A DNA stretch of 21,876 nt from NCBI GenBank assembly GCA_030151225.1, contig JASLEG010000212.1, forward strand, positions 1 to 21,876. The letters are read 5' to 3'. The translations under genes were made by a program, and so were the position numbers. Below, piece by piece: positions 6,579 through 14,849 of the stretch; the first letter of the stretch is position 1, and each line of letters begins with the position of its first letter. The notes beneath the pieces are model-generated. The model saw only the letters and a program-made list of their open reading frames with translations. It did no database searches and was not told where the DNA came from. The DNA is from Burkholderia sp. (GTDB lineage Bacteria; Pseudomonadota; Gammaproteobacteria; Burkholderiales; Burkholderiaceae).

Positions 6579-6779
6579 ATGAGCGAGATGTCCGAAGAAA
6601 TCTACACCGTGGTGGTCAATCACGAGGAACAGTATTCGATCTGGCCCGAGTACAAGGACGTGCCGGCCGGCTGGAAGGCGGTAGGCAAGGTCGGTCCGAA
6701 GCAGGTCTGCCTCGACTACATCAACGAGGTCTGGACGGACATGCGTCCCCTCAGCCTGCGCCAGCAGATGGACGCGTGA
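6579..6779 (+). CDS. MbtH-like protein (NRPS adenylation-domain chaperone)
   Basis: This 66-residue protein has the complete MbtH signature: N-H-E-E-Q-Y-S-I-W-P, then VPAGW, then CLDYINEVWTDMRP, including the paired tryptophans that form the adenylation-domain contact cleft. MbtH-like proteins bind NRPS A domains and raise their solubility or amino-acid activation. The ATG at 6579 is chosen because AGGG (6567-6570) lies 8 bases upstream. A GTG at 6570 or ATG at 6588 in the same frame are alternatives. It is the first gene of the cluster. No A domain lies in this window, so its partner must be encoded beyond the right edge. Confidence 0.95.
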   Translation: MSEMSEEIYTVVVNHEEQYSIWPEYKDVPAGWKAVGKVGPKQVCLDYINEVWTDMRPLSLRQQMDA

Positions 6780-6786
6780 TACCGGC

Positions 6787-6808
6787 GGCCCGGCCGCTGG
6801 CCCGGGCC
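6787..6808 (+). other. GC-rich hairpin between mbtH and the exporter genes
   Basis: GGCCCGG (6787-6793) and CCGGGCC (6802-6808) form a perfect 7-bp stem with an 8-nt loop, 8 bases after the mbtH stop. It overlaps a 10-bp palindrome GGCCCGGGCC (6799-6808). There is no T run, so it is not a standard intrinsic terminator. It may stabilise the mbtH message or partly insulate the downstream genes. The rest of the 224-bp gap before macA contains another weak GC-rich inverted repeat near 6852-6883 and no clear promoter. Confidence 0.35.
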
Positions 6809-7003
6809 CGCAGTTCACGACGCGTCGCACCTTCATTCATGTGATGTCCGGCTCGCCGCCCCGATCTTCGCAAACGGGGCGAGGTGGCTGCGCACGCGTG
6901 TGCCGTTGGCAATCGGTGTTACCGGCTCGTTCTGCACGCTACACGGTGCGGAACGGTCGCGGCCGTCGTGCGTGCCGCGCACGGCCCTTCACGCAAAGCA
7001 ACC

Positions 7004-8203
7004 ATGCCCAACCCGATTCAGTTCGCACGTCGCAGGCCGTTCGCTACCGCGTGCGTCGTCATCGTGGTCCTGTTGCTGGCGGCGCTCGTCTGGTACTTCG
7101 TGCTGCGCACGGTACCGCCACAATATCTGACCGCCACCGTCACGCGCGGCGACATGGACGAGACGGTGCTCGCCACGGGCACGATCCATCCATCCGCGCA
7201 GGTGTCGATCGGCGCGCAGGTCAACGGCCAGATCCAGTCGATTCCCGTGAAGCTCGGCGATCACGTGAAGCGCGGCCAGCTGCTGGCCGAAATCGATCCG
7301 CAACTCCAGGAGAACGCGCTGCGCAGCGCGCAGGCCTCGCTCGACAGTGCCCGCGCGCAACGCGATTCGAAGCAGGCGCTGCTCGTGCAGTACCGGCACG
7401 AACTCGACCGGCAGACCTTCATGCTGCAGCACGACGCGAGCTCGCGCGCGAACTACGAACAGGCGCAGGGCAACGTCGAGACCACTCGCGCCGATCTGGC
7501 CTCGCTGAACGCGCAGATCCTGGTGTCGTCGGTGGCCGTCGACAACGCGCGCACCCAGCTCTCCTTCACGCACATCACCGCGCCGATGGACGGCGAGATC
7601 ATCGCGATGGTCGCGCAGCCGGGGCAGACGGTGGTGGCCGCGCAGGTGGTGCCGGTGCTGATGATCCTCGCCAACGTGGACACCATGACGGTGCGCGCGA
7701 AGATTTCCGAAGCGGACGTGGTGCGCGTGCAGCCCGGCCTGCCCGTGCACTTCACGATCCTCGGCGACCCCGATCATCAGTACGACAGCCGGCTGCGCGC
7801 GGTGGAGCCGGCGCCGGAATCGATCGTCTCGCAGGCGATGCAGCAATACCCGAGCGCGCAGTCGCAGACGCCCGCCGCGATCTACTACAACGGCCTGTTC
7901 GACGTGGCGAACCCGCGGCACACGCTGCGCGCCTCGATGACGGCCCAGGTGTCGTTCGTGCTCGGCCACGCGTCGAACGCGCTGGTGCTGCCGCGCGCCG
8001 CGCTCGGCCAGCGCATCGACGAGCATCACCACGAGGTGCGCGTGCTGGCCGGCGACGCGGTGCAGTCGCGCCGCATCGCCACGGGCCTGATGAACGACAC
8101 GGACGTGCAGGTGCTGTCGGGCCTCGCCGCGGGCGAGCGCGTGATCGTCGGCAATTCGCTGGACCAGGCCCTGAAGGCGGCCGCGCAGGGGAACGGATCG
8201 TGA
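7004..8203 (+). CDS. MacA-type periplasmic adaptor (membrane fusion protein)
   Basis: This 399-residue protein starts with a short basic stretch (FARRRPF) and one hydrophobic anchor (about residues 14-34). It is followed by the split biotinyl-lipoyl domain (VSIGAQVNGQIQSIPVKLGD and THITAPMDGEIIAMVAQPGQ) flanking a long alpha-helical hairpin (about residues 100-185, rich in A, Q and L), then beta-barrel and membrane-proximal domains ending VLSGLAAGERVIVG. This is the RND/MacA adaptor layout. The ATG at 7004 is preferred over an upstream in-frame ATG at 6884 because the signal anchor begins directly after it. The stop overlaps the macB start (GTGA, 8200-8203). MacA-type proteins link an inner-membrane MacB dimer to an outer-membrane channel, here surely the NodT-type protein two genes on. 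Related exporters flank several Pseudomonas lipopeptide clusters. Confidence 0.9.
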   Translation: MPNPIQFARRRPFATACVVIVVLLLAALVWYFVLRTVPPQYLTATVTRGDMDETVLATGTIHPSAQVSIGAQVNGQIQSIPVKLGDHVKRGQLLAEIDPQLQENALRSAQASLDSARAQRDSKQALLVQYRHELDRQTFMLQHDASSRANYEQAQGNVETTRADLASLNAQILVSSVAVDNARTQLSFTHITAPMDGEIIAMVAQPGQTVVAAQVVPVLMILANVDTMTVRAKISEADVVRVQPGLPVHFTILGDPDHQYDSRLRAVEPAPESIVSQAMQQYPSAQSQTPAAIYYNGLFDVANPRHTLRASMTAQVSFVLGHASNALVLPRAALGQRIDEHHHEVRVLAGDAVQSRRIATGLMNDTDVQVLSGLAAGERVIVGNSLDQALKAAAQGNGS

Positions 8204-10179
8204 TCGACGACCGGGACACGCCGCTGCTCGAGCTGCAGCAGGTCGAACGCCGCTTCACGATGGGCGACGCGGAGGTCGCGATCCTGAAGGCGGTGGACCT
8301 GCAGGTCCGGCGCGGTGAACTGGTGGCCATCACGGGGCAGTCGGGCTCGGGCAAGTCGACGCTGATGAACATCCTCGGCTGCCTCGACCGGCCGAGCTCG
8401 GGCAGCTACCGGATCGCCGGCGAGGACGTGCGCACGCTCGACGGCGACGCGCTCGCGCGCCTGCGCCGCGAGCATTTCGGCTTCGTGTTCCAGCGCTACC
8501 ACCTGCTGCCGCACCTGAGCGCCGAAGAGAACGTGCAGATCCCGGCCGTGTATTCGGGCACCGCCCGGCACCTGCGCCGCGAGCGTGCCAGCGCGCTGCT
8601 CGCGCGGCTCGGCATCGCCGAGCGCGCCACGCGCCTTCCCACCCGGCTGTCGGGCGGCGAGCAGCAGCGCGTGAGCATCGCGCGCGCGCTGATCAACGGC
8701 GGCGAGGTGATCCTCGCCGACGAGCCGACCGGCGCGCTCGACTCGCGCAGCGGCCGCGAGGTGATGCGCATCCTGCTCGAACTCAACGCGCTCGGCCACA
8801 CCGTGATCCTGGTCACGCACGATCACCACATCGCGGCGCATGCGCGCCGCATCATCGAGATCAACGACGGCCGGATCGTCGCGGACCGGCCCAACGAGCC
8901 GGTCGAGTCGATCGAGGCGGCACCGGCGGCGCCTTCCGACGCCGGCGCCGGCGCGCCGCGCGGCGGCTCGGACGCGCTGAGCGCCGCGAGCCTCGGCGCG
9001 GCCTTCAGGATTGCCTGGATCGCGATGGTCTCGCACCGCCTGCGCACGCTGCTCACGATGCTGGGCATCGTGATCGGCATCGCGGCGGTGGTGACGGTGG
9101 TGGCGCTCGGCGAGGGCGCGCGGCGCAGCGTGGTGGCCTCGATCGAGGCGATCGGCACGAATACGGTGGACGTCAACCCGGGCCGCGACTGGGGTGACGA
9201 GAACGCCAGCGCGATCCACACGCTCGGCCCCGGCGACGTGGCCGTGCTGCGCGCGCAGTTCTACGTGGACAGCGTGACGCCGCTGGTGGCCTCGAGCCAG
9301 ACCCTGCAGCGCGGCAACGTGAAGGCCCACACCTCGGTGCGCGGCGTGGGCGCCGACTACTTCCGTGTGCACGGCACGCGCTTCGCGAGCGGCCAGCCCT
9401 TCGACGCGGCGCAGGCGCTGCGTCGCGCGCAGGTGGTGGTGATCGACGACAACACGCGCCAGCGCCTGTTCCGCAGCTGGGAGCAGCCGATCGGCCAGAT
9501 CATCCTGGTGGGCGCGCTGCCGTGCACCGTGATCGGCGTGACCGCGCGCAACGACGGCCTGTTCGGCTCGGGCACCGACCTGCAGGTGTTCATCCCGTAC
9601 ACCACCGCGGTCGATCGCCTGACCGGCCAGTCGTGGTTCAACGGCATCACGGCGCGGATCCGCGACGGCGTGCCGAACCGCATCGCCGAGCAGAACATCA
9701 GGACGCTGATCGCGGGCCGCCACATGACGCAGGACTTCTTCACGAGCTCCAGCGACAGCATCATGCAGACCGTGGAGGAGACCACCAACACGCTGACCCT
9801 GCTGATCATGTGCGTGGCCGTGATCTCGCTGCTGGTGGGCGGCATCGGCGTGATGAACATCATGCTGGTGTCGGTCACCGAGCGCATGCACGAGATCGGC
9901 ATCCGCATGGCGGTGGGCGCGCGCCAGTCGGACATCCTGCAGCAGTTCCTGATCGAGGCCGTGCTGATCTGCGTGGCCGGCGGCGTGCTGGGCGTGCTGC
10001 TGGCCATCGTGGTGAGCGGCGTGTTCTCGCTGTTCGTGAAGGTGATCGTGCTGCGCTTCTCGCTGCTGTCGATGGTGGTGGCCTGCGCGTGCTCCACGCT
10101 GATCGGCGTGGCCTTCGGCTTCTGGCCCGCGCGCAACGCGTCGCGGCTCGATCCGATCGAAGCGCTGGCGCGCGAATGA
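8200..10179 (+). CDS. MacB-type ABC transporter (fused ATPase and permease)
   Basis: The protein is 659 residues long from a GTG start at 8200 that overlaps the macA stop by 4 bases. The N-terminal ATPase has Walker A GQSGSGKST with K52, signature LSGGEQQR, Walker B VILADEPTGALD and the switch histidine in LVTHD. A linker leads to the first membrane helix (LLTMLGIVIGIAAVVTVVAL). A large periplasmic domain follows, then three C-terminal helices, including LTLLIMCVAVISLLVGGIGV, and the usual MacB ending with ALARE. Order and length match MacB (about 650 residues). It powers mechanotransmission-type export through a MacA-TolC-like channel. In this context the cargo is predicted to be the lipopeptide made by the cluster. 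The longer upstream open frame reaching back to 6841 is read-through across macA and is not the start. Confidence 0.93.
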   Translation: MIDDRDTPLLELQQVERRFTMGDAEVAILKAVDLQVRRGELVAITGQSGSGKSTLMNILGCLDRPSSGSYRIAGEDVRTLDGDALARLRREHFGFVFQRYHLLPHLSAEENVQIPAVYSGTARHLRRERASALLARLGIAERATRLPTRLSGGEQQRVSIARALINGGEVILADEPTGALDSRSGREVMRILLELNALGHTVILVTHDHHIAAHARRIIEINDGRIVADRPNEPVESIEAAPAAPSDAGAGAPRGGSDALSAASLGAAFRIAWIAMVSHRLRTLLTMLGIVIGIAAVVTVVALGEGARRSVVASIEAIGTNTVDVNPGRDWGDENASAIHTLGPGDVAVLRAQFYVDSVTPLVASSQTLQRGNVKAHTSVRGVGADYFRVHGTRFASGQPFDAAQALRRAQVVVIDDNTRQRLFRSWEQPIGQIILVGALPCTVIGVTARNDGLFGSGTDLQVFIPYTTAVDRLTGQSWFNGITARIRDGVPNRIAEQNIRTLIAGRHMTQDFFTSSSDSIMQTVEETTNTLTLLIMCVAVISLLVGGIGVMNIMLVSVTERMHEIGIRMAVGARQSDILQQFLIEAVLICVAGGVLGVLLAIVVSGVFSLFVKVIVLRFSLLSMVVACACSTLIGVAFGFWPARNASRLDPIEALARE

Positions 10180-11735
10180 GGCCGGCCATGCACGCACCCA
10201 GCCGCTTCCATCCCGACGCCCATCCCGATGCCGCCCGCCGCCGCTGGCCGCGCCGCGCCGCGCTGGCCGGCGCCGTGGCGCTCGCCTGCACGCTGGCCGG
10301 TTGCGGCGCGCTGACGAAAAGCACCTACCGGCGCACGCCGCTCGAGGTGCCGACCCAGTGGGACGCCAACCCGCTGCCGCTGACCGGCACCGCCTTCGCG
10401 AAGGCGGACCCGTGGTGGCGCCGCTTCGGCGATCCGAAGCTCGACGCGCTGATCGAGCGCGCGCTGCGCACCAACGACACGCTGGCCGCGGCGGCCGTGA
10501 AGCTGTACAACGCGCGCCTGCAGGCCGGCATCACCGACACCAATCTCACGCCCGCGATCTCGGTCAGCGGCAGCGCGAGTTCGGAGCGCAACCTCACGCG
10601 CGGCGGCAGCTCGGCGCGCTCGTACGGCACCAGCACCTCGCTGAGCTACGAGCTCGATTTCTGGGGGCACCTGGCCCGCCAGCGCGACGCCACCCACTTC
10701 GAGGCGGTGGCCACCGAGTACGACCGCCGCAACGCCGCGCTCACGCTGGTCAGCCAGACCGCCACCGCCTACTGGCAGATCGGCGAGCTCAAGAGCATCG
10801 CCGCGACGGTGCAGGAAGCGATCGAGACCGGCAAGCGCACCCTGCGGTTCGTGCACATCCAGCACGTGGCCGGCGAGGCCAGCGACTACGAGGAATCGCA
10901 GGCGCTGAGCACGCTGAAGACGCTCGAGGGCGAGCTGACCGAGGTGAACGCGCAGCTCGAGGCGCAGCGCAACACGCTGGCGATCATCTTCGACCAGTCG
11001 CCCGAGCAGCGCGAGCCCGAGCCCGACGGCCTGCCGATCCGCCCGATGCCGCCGATGCCGCCGGTCGTGCCGGCCGACCTGCTGGGCCGCCGGCCCGACC
11101 TGCAGGCGGCCGAGGAACGCCTGCGCGAGTCGCTCGCGCAGGCCGACGTGGAGCGGCTGTCCTTCTACCCGACCTTCTCGCTGTTCGGCACCGTCACGAG
11201 CGGCAGCGCCACCAACACCACGCTGTCGAACATCCTGAAGGATCCGCTCGGCACGCTCGGCGCCACGCTGTCGCTGCCGTTCCTGCAGTGGAACACGGCG
11301 GACCTGAACATCAAGTCCTCGAAGGCGACCTACGACGCCGCCGTGCTGACGTTCCGCCAGACCTTCTATCAGGCGCTGGCCGACACGCGTTCGGCCTGGG
11401 CCGCGTGCGTGCAGTCGGACCAGGAGGTGAAGGCGCTGTCGGAGGCGCTCAGGGCCGCGCGGCGCGCCGAATCGCTGGCCGAGATCCGCTACCGCGCCGG
11501 CAACACCAGCCTGACCGACTGGCTCACGCTGCAGCAGACGCGCCAGCAGGCCGACGTGCAGCTCGAGGAGGCCGTGTACGCGCAATACACCAATGCGCTG
11601 ACGCTGTATCTGGCGCTCGGCGGCGACCCCGCCGCGCAGGACGTCGCGCCGTCCGACGCGAGGCACGCGCCGGGCCCGACCGACGCACCGTATCCGCAGG
11701 CTCCCTCGGGCCGGAACGTCGAACAATCATCATGA
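10176..11735 (+). CDS. NodT-family outer-membrane efflux lipoprotein (TolC-like)
   Basis: This 519-residue protein has an N-terminal signal with a basic region (RRRWPRRAA), a hydrophobic core and the lipobox LAGC, placing the lipidated cysteine at residue 43. Two repeated outer-membrane-factor halves follow: KADPWWRRFGDPKLDALIERALRTNDTL, ELDFWGHLARQRDA, QTATAYWQIGELKS, LLGRRPDLQAAEERLRE, FYPTFSLFG and AEIRYRAGNTSLTDWLTLQ. The ATG at 10176 overlaps the macB stop (ATGA). ATG 10188 is an in-frame alternative that would shorten the rather long pre-signal extension. It is the channel partner of the MacAB pair, so the three genes encode a complete tripartite exporter. The C-terminus is a Pro/Ala-rich tail. 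Confidence 0.93.
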   Translation: MRPAMHAPSRFHPDAHPDAARRRWPRRAALAGAVALACTLAGCGALTKSTYRRTPLEVPTQWDANPLPLTGTAFAKADPWWRRFGDPKLDALIERALRTNDTLAAAAVKLYNARLQAGITDTNLTPAISVSGSASSERNLTRGGSSARSYGTSTSLSYELDFWGHLARQRDATHFEAVATEYDRRNAALTLVSQTATAYWQIGELKSIAATVQEAIETGKRTLRFVHIQHVAGEASDYEESQALSTLKTLEGELTEVNAQLEAQRNTLAIIFDQSPEQREPEPDGLPIRPMPPMPPVVPADLLGRRPDLQAAEERLRESLAQADVERLSFYPTFSLFGTVTSGSATNTTLSNILKDPLGTLGATLSLPFLQWNTADLNIKSSKATYDAAVLTFRQTFYQALADTRSAWAACVQSDQEVKALSEALRAARRAESLAEIRYRAGNTSLTDWLTLQQTRQQADVQLEEAVYAQYTNALTLYLALGGDPAAQDVAPSDARHAPGPTDAPYPQAPSGRNVEQSS

Positions 11736-11744
11736 GACCCCGCC

Positions 11745-13346
11745 ATGCGATTCCAACCTGACGCCCCCGTTTTCCTGAAGCCCTCGATCAAGATGGAGCT
11801 GCTGCTCGATCGCTGGCTGGCCTGGCCGCATCTGGTGCCGCCGGTGCAGTACGCGATGAACCTCGCGTTCCGCTACCTGCCGGCGATGCAGTCCTTCGTC
11901 GGCAATCCGAAGATGCACGTGGCCGCCTCCAGCGATCCGGCGATGTACGGCGGCCCGTTCATGGACCTGCCCGAGGCGGCCGCGCCGGAAATCGCGAAGG
12001 TGCTGGAGGAGACCAAGGCGCGCTCGGCCCACCTGATCCGCTTCGCGAACGACTTCAAGGCCTTCGATCGGCTGCTGCAGGAAGAGGCGAGCGGCTACTC
12101 GCTCGACGGCCTGTACGAGAAGCTGCCGGAATCGCTGGCGGGCGTGGTCGAGCTCGTGTACGACCAGAACAACCGGCCCACCATCCGCATCATCGAGGAG
12201 CTGGTGGCGCGCACCGGCCTGACCAACCGCGCGAGCCAGGAACTGCTGCTCAGCGCGGTGGCCGACGCCGACCGCAAGTTCTTCATGAACACGCCGCGCG
12301 TGAGCGGCCCGGGCAACGCGTTCGCGCGCGTGCCCTTCGATTCGCCGCTGCTCGACACGCTCTCGTCGATGCGCACGCAGGCCGCGCCGTTCGGCGAGCT
12401 GGCGGCGCTGTTCGACGCGGCCACGCTGGAACGCGCCGATTTCCTCGACATGTTCACGACCGAGCCGCCGGCGCGCAAGTCGCCCGACTATCACGGCGAC
12501 GCCGTGCGCGTGCGCCACTTCGGCCACGCCTGCGTGCTGATCCAGTCGGCCGAGGTGACGATCCTGATCGATCCGATGTTCACCTGGGATGCCTCCAGCG
12601 AGGACGCGCGCTTCACCTACGCCGATCTGCCGGACCGCATCGACTACCTGGTGATCTCGCACTGCCACCAGGATCACTTCTCGCCCGAGGCGCTGGTGCA
12701 GCTGCGCCACAAGGTGGGCCAGGTGATCGTGCCGCGCAACCGCACCGGCAGCCTGGCCGATCCGTCGATGGAACTCGCGCTGCGCAGCATGGGCTACACG
12801 AACGTGCGCACGGTGGGCGCGTTCGATTCGATCGCGGTGCCCGACGGCGAGATCCTGAGCCTGCCGTTCACGGGCGAGCACTCGGATCTGGACATCTACA
12901 GCAAGCAGACGCTGCTGGTGCGGCTCAAGGAGCGGCGCTTCTTCTTCCTGGTGGATTCGGACGCGATCAACCCGGCGCTGTACCGCCTGGTGCGCGAGAC
13001 GGCCGGCCAGCCCGACGCGGTGTTCGTCGGCATGGAGTGCAACGGCGCGCCGCTGAGCTGGCTGTACGCGCCGCTGATGACCAGGCCGCTGAGCCGGCGC
13101 GACGACGATTCGCGCCGCCTGTCCGCGTCGAATTCGGCGCGCGCCTGGCGCCTGCTGTCCGATCTCGGCAGCCGCACCGCCTTCATCTACGCGATGGGGC
13201 AGGAGCCGTGGCTGCGCTACGTGATGGGCACCGAATACGCGCCGGACAGCATCCAGGCCACGCAGATCCGCGATTTCTTCGAGCGTTGCCGGCAGGCGGA
13301 CATCACGTTCGAGCATCTGCACATCGGCCGCGAAATGATGTTCTGA
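11745..13346 (+). CDS. CmlA-like diiron beta-hydroxylase (metallo-beta-lactamase fold, acts on carrier-bound amino acids)
   Basis: The protein has 533 residues; CmlA of chloramphenicol biosynthesis has about 532. An N-terminal domain of about 250 residues, absent from ordinary metallo-beta-lactamases, precedes the hydrolase fold (VRHFGHACVLIQSAEVTILIDP). The metal motif HCHQDH gives H306, H308, D310 and H311. E378 lies in FTGEHSDLD and D404 in FFLVDSDA. As I recall, CmlA's diiron ligands lie at essentially these positions (H305, H307, D309, H310, E377, D403). The D404-to-H524 interval contains no histidine, so any further His ligand would have to be H524 or H526. CmlA-type enzymes use a dinuclear iron site and O2 to beta-hydroxylate an amino acid tethered to an NRPS carrier domain. 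Its place between exporter and megasynthase fits such a tailoring role. Automated annotation would probably call it simply an MBL-fold hydrolase. The substrate amino acid is unknown. Confidence 0.8.
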   Translation: MRFQPDAPVFLKPSIKMELLLDRWLAWPHLVPPVQYAMNLAFRYLPAMQSFVGNPKMHVAASSDPAMYGGPFMDLPEAAAPEIAKVLEETKARSAHLIRFANDFKAFDRLLQEEASGYSLDGLYEKLPESLAGVVELVYDQNNRPTIRIIEELVARTGLTNRASQELLLSAVADADRKFFMNTPRVSGPGNAFARVPFDSPLLDTLSSMRTQAAPFGELAALFDAATLERADFLDMFTTEPPARKSPDYHGDAVRVRHFGHACVLIQSAEVTILIDPMFTWDASSEDARFTYADLPDRIDYLVISHCHQDHFSPEALVQLRHKVGQVIVPRNRTGSLADPSMELALRSMGYTNVRTVGAFDSIAVPDGEILSLPFTGEHSDLDIYSKQTLLVRLKERRFFFLVDSDAINPALYRLVRETAGQPDAVFVGMECNGAPLSWLYAPLMTRPLSRRDDDSRRLSASNSARAWRLLSDLGSRTAFIYAMGQEPWLRYVMGTEYAPDSIQATQIRDFFERCRQADITFEHLHIGREMMF

Positions 13347-13393
13347 CGCCGATGTTCTGACGCCGACGTTCCGACGCCGATGTTCCGACTCAG
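13338..13393 (+). repeat. Four tandem copies of a 14-bp repeat across the hydroxylase stop codon
   Basis: Copies 1 and 2 (13338-13351, 13352-13365) are identical ATGTTCTGACGCCG. Copy 3 (13366-13379) differs by two T-to-C changes, and copy 4 (13380-13393) diverges at its end. Copy 1 contains the last two codons and TGA of the hydroxylase gene. The pattern suggests replication-slippage duplication of the gene's 3' end, with older copies distal. Confidence 0.85.
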
Positions 13394-13442
13394 TAGCGAG
13401 CCCGGCGCCGGGGCCTCCGGCGCGGCAGTCCGGATCGAGCGG

Positions 13443-13472
13443 CACCAGGCAACACCAGGCAACACCATGCAG
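13443..13472 (+). repeat. Short tandem repeat, 10-bp unit, about three copies
   Basis: CACCAGGCAA occurs twice exactly (13443-13452, 13453-13462), followed by the degenerate CACCATGCAG (13463-13472) and another CACC. It is a second slippage-prone array in the same 167-bp gap, upstream of the amidohydrolase ribosome-binding site. Confidence 0.75.
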
Positions 13473-13513
13473 CACCGGGCGCGCGCCGCCCGTCCATATC
13501 GAGGAGATAACGG

Positions 13514-14779
13514 ATGTCCGAGCTGACCAATATCGAACTGGGTTCGACGACCTGCGTCAACGGCAAGCGCCTGTGGGACAGCCTGATGGAACTCGCGAAG
13601 ATCGGCGAGACGCCGAAGGGCGGCGTGTGCCGGCTCACGCTGACCGATCTGGACAAGGCGGCGCGCGACCTGATCATCGGCTGGGCGAAGGCGGCCGGCT
13701 GCAGCGTGTCGATCGACACGATGGGCAACGTGTTCATGCGCCGGCGCGGCCGCAACGACGCGCTCGCGCCGGTGGTGACCGGCTCGCACACCGATTCGCA
13801 GCCGACCGGCGGGCGCTTCGACGGCATCTACGGCGTGCTCGGCGGCCTCGAGGTGATCCGCGCGATGAACGATCTCGGCATCGAGACCGAGCGGCCCGTC
13901 GAGGTGGTGATCTGGACCAACGAGGAAGGCTCGCGCTTCGCGCCCGGCATGATCGGCTCGGGCGTGTTCGCCGGGCGCTACACGCTCGAGCACGGCCTGA
14001 GCCTGCGCGACACGGCGGGCGTCACGATCGGCGACGAGCTGCGCCGCATCGGCTATGCCGGCGACGTGCCGTGCGGCGGCCGCGCGATCCACGCCGCGTT
14101 CGAGCTGCACATCGAGCAGGGCCCGATCCTCGAGACCGAGGGACATTCGATCGGCGTGGTGACCGACGCGCAGGGCCAGCGCTGGTACGAGGTGGTGCTG
14201 ACCGGCCAGGACTCGCACGCGGGCACCACGCCGATGCCGCGCCGGCGCGACGCGCTGCTCGGCGCCTCGCGCGTGGTGCAGCTGGTCAACGAGATCGGCC
14301 TGCGCCACGCGCCGCTCGCCTGCGCGACGGTCGGCATGATGCAGGTGCGCCCGAACTCGCGCAACGTGATTCCGGGCCAGGTGTTCATGACCGTCGACTT
14401 CCGCCATCCGCAGGACGCCGTGCTCGCGAGGATGAATGCCGAGCTGCAGGAAGGCGTCGCGCGCATCGCCGACTCGGCCGGGCTCGAGGCGCAGGTCGAG
14501 CAGATCTTCTATTACGCGCCGGTGCCGTTCGACGCCGGCTGCGTGCAGTCGGTGCGCGCGGCCGCCGAGCGCTTCGGCTACTCGCATCGCGACATCGTGT
14601 CGGGCGGTGGCCACGACGCCTGCTACCTGTCGCAGGTCGCGCCGGCCTCGATGGTGTTCGTGCCGTGCATCGGCGGCATCAGCCACAACGAGATCGAGGA
14701 TGCCAGGCCCGAGTGGATCGAGGCCGGCGCCAACGTGCTGCTGCACGCGGTGATCGACCGCGCGTGCGAGCCGGATTGA
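13514..14779 (+). CDS. M20-family Zn-dependent amidohydrolase (N-carbamoyl-amino-acid hydrolase / allantoate amidohydrolase type)
   Basis: This 421-residue enzyme is of the hydantoinase/carbamoylase subfamily of M20 metallohydrolases. Dinuclear metal-site residues are visible: H92 (GSHTDSQPTGG), D103 (GGRFDG), E137-E138 (WTNEEGSRFAPGM), H199 (LHIEQGP) and H391 (GISHNEIEDA). The dimerisation/lid segment begins near TGQDSHAGTTPMPRRRDAL. A strong ribosome-binding site AGGAG (13502-13506) precedes the ATG by 7 bases. Members hydrolyse N-carbamoyl-L-amino acids, beta-ureidopropionate or allantoate, releasing CO2 and NH3. Motifs do not separate these substrates. Its position between the hydroxylase and megasynthase, on the same strand, suggests a role in precursor supply (for example releasing an amino or beta-amino acid) or in tailoring or self-protection. 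None of these can be chosen from sequence. Confidence 0.88.
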   Translation: MSELTNIELGSTTCVNGKRLWDSLMELAKIGETPKGGVCRLTLTDLDKAARDLIIGWAKAAGCSVSIDTMGNVFMRRRGRNDALAPVVTGSHTDSQPTGGRFDGIYGVLGGLEVIRAMNDLGIETERPVEVVIWTNEEGSRFAPGMIGSGVFAGRYTLEHGLSLRDTAGVTIGDELRRIGYAGDVPCGGRAIHAAFELHIEQGPILETEGHSIGVVTDAQGQRWYEVVLTGQDSHAGTTPMPRRRDALLGASRVVQLVNEIGLRHAPLACATVGMMQVRPNSRNVIPGQVFMTVDFRHPQDAVLARMNAELQEGVARIADSAGLEAQVEQIFYYAPVPFDAGCVQSVRAAAERFGYSHRDIVSGGGHDACYLSQVAPASMVFVPCIGGISHNEIEDARPEWIEAGANVLLHAVIDRACEPD

Positions 14780-14849
14780 GCGGTCCGGCCAGGTCGAGGT
14801 CGATGCAGGCAGGCGTGTTTTCAAGAACCGAAGGTGTTGGGGGAGAACG

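Noticed and set aside
6787..6808. Intrinsic terminator after mbtH
   Set aside because: The stem is strong, but no T tract follows, so I list it only as a hairpin.
6884..7003. Earlier start for the MacA-type adaptor at 6884
   Set aside because: It would add 40 residues before the signal anchor with no ribosome-binding site. ATG 7004 places the basic-hydrophobic anchor at the N-terminus, as in the family.
8026..11726. Large minus-strand frames opposite macB and the nodT-type gene (8026-10197, 9357-11726)
   Set aside because: They are composition-driven shadows with His/Arg-rich sequence and no family resemblance. The plus-strand genes are unambiguous.
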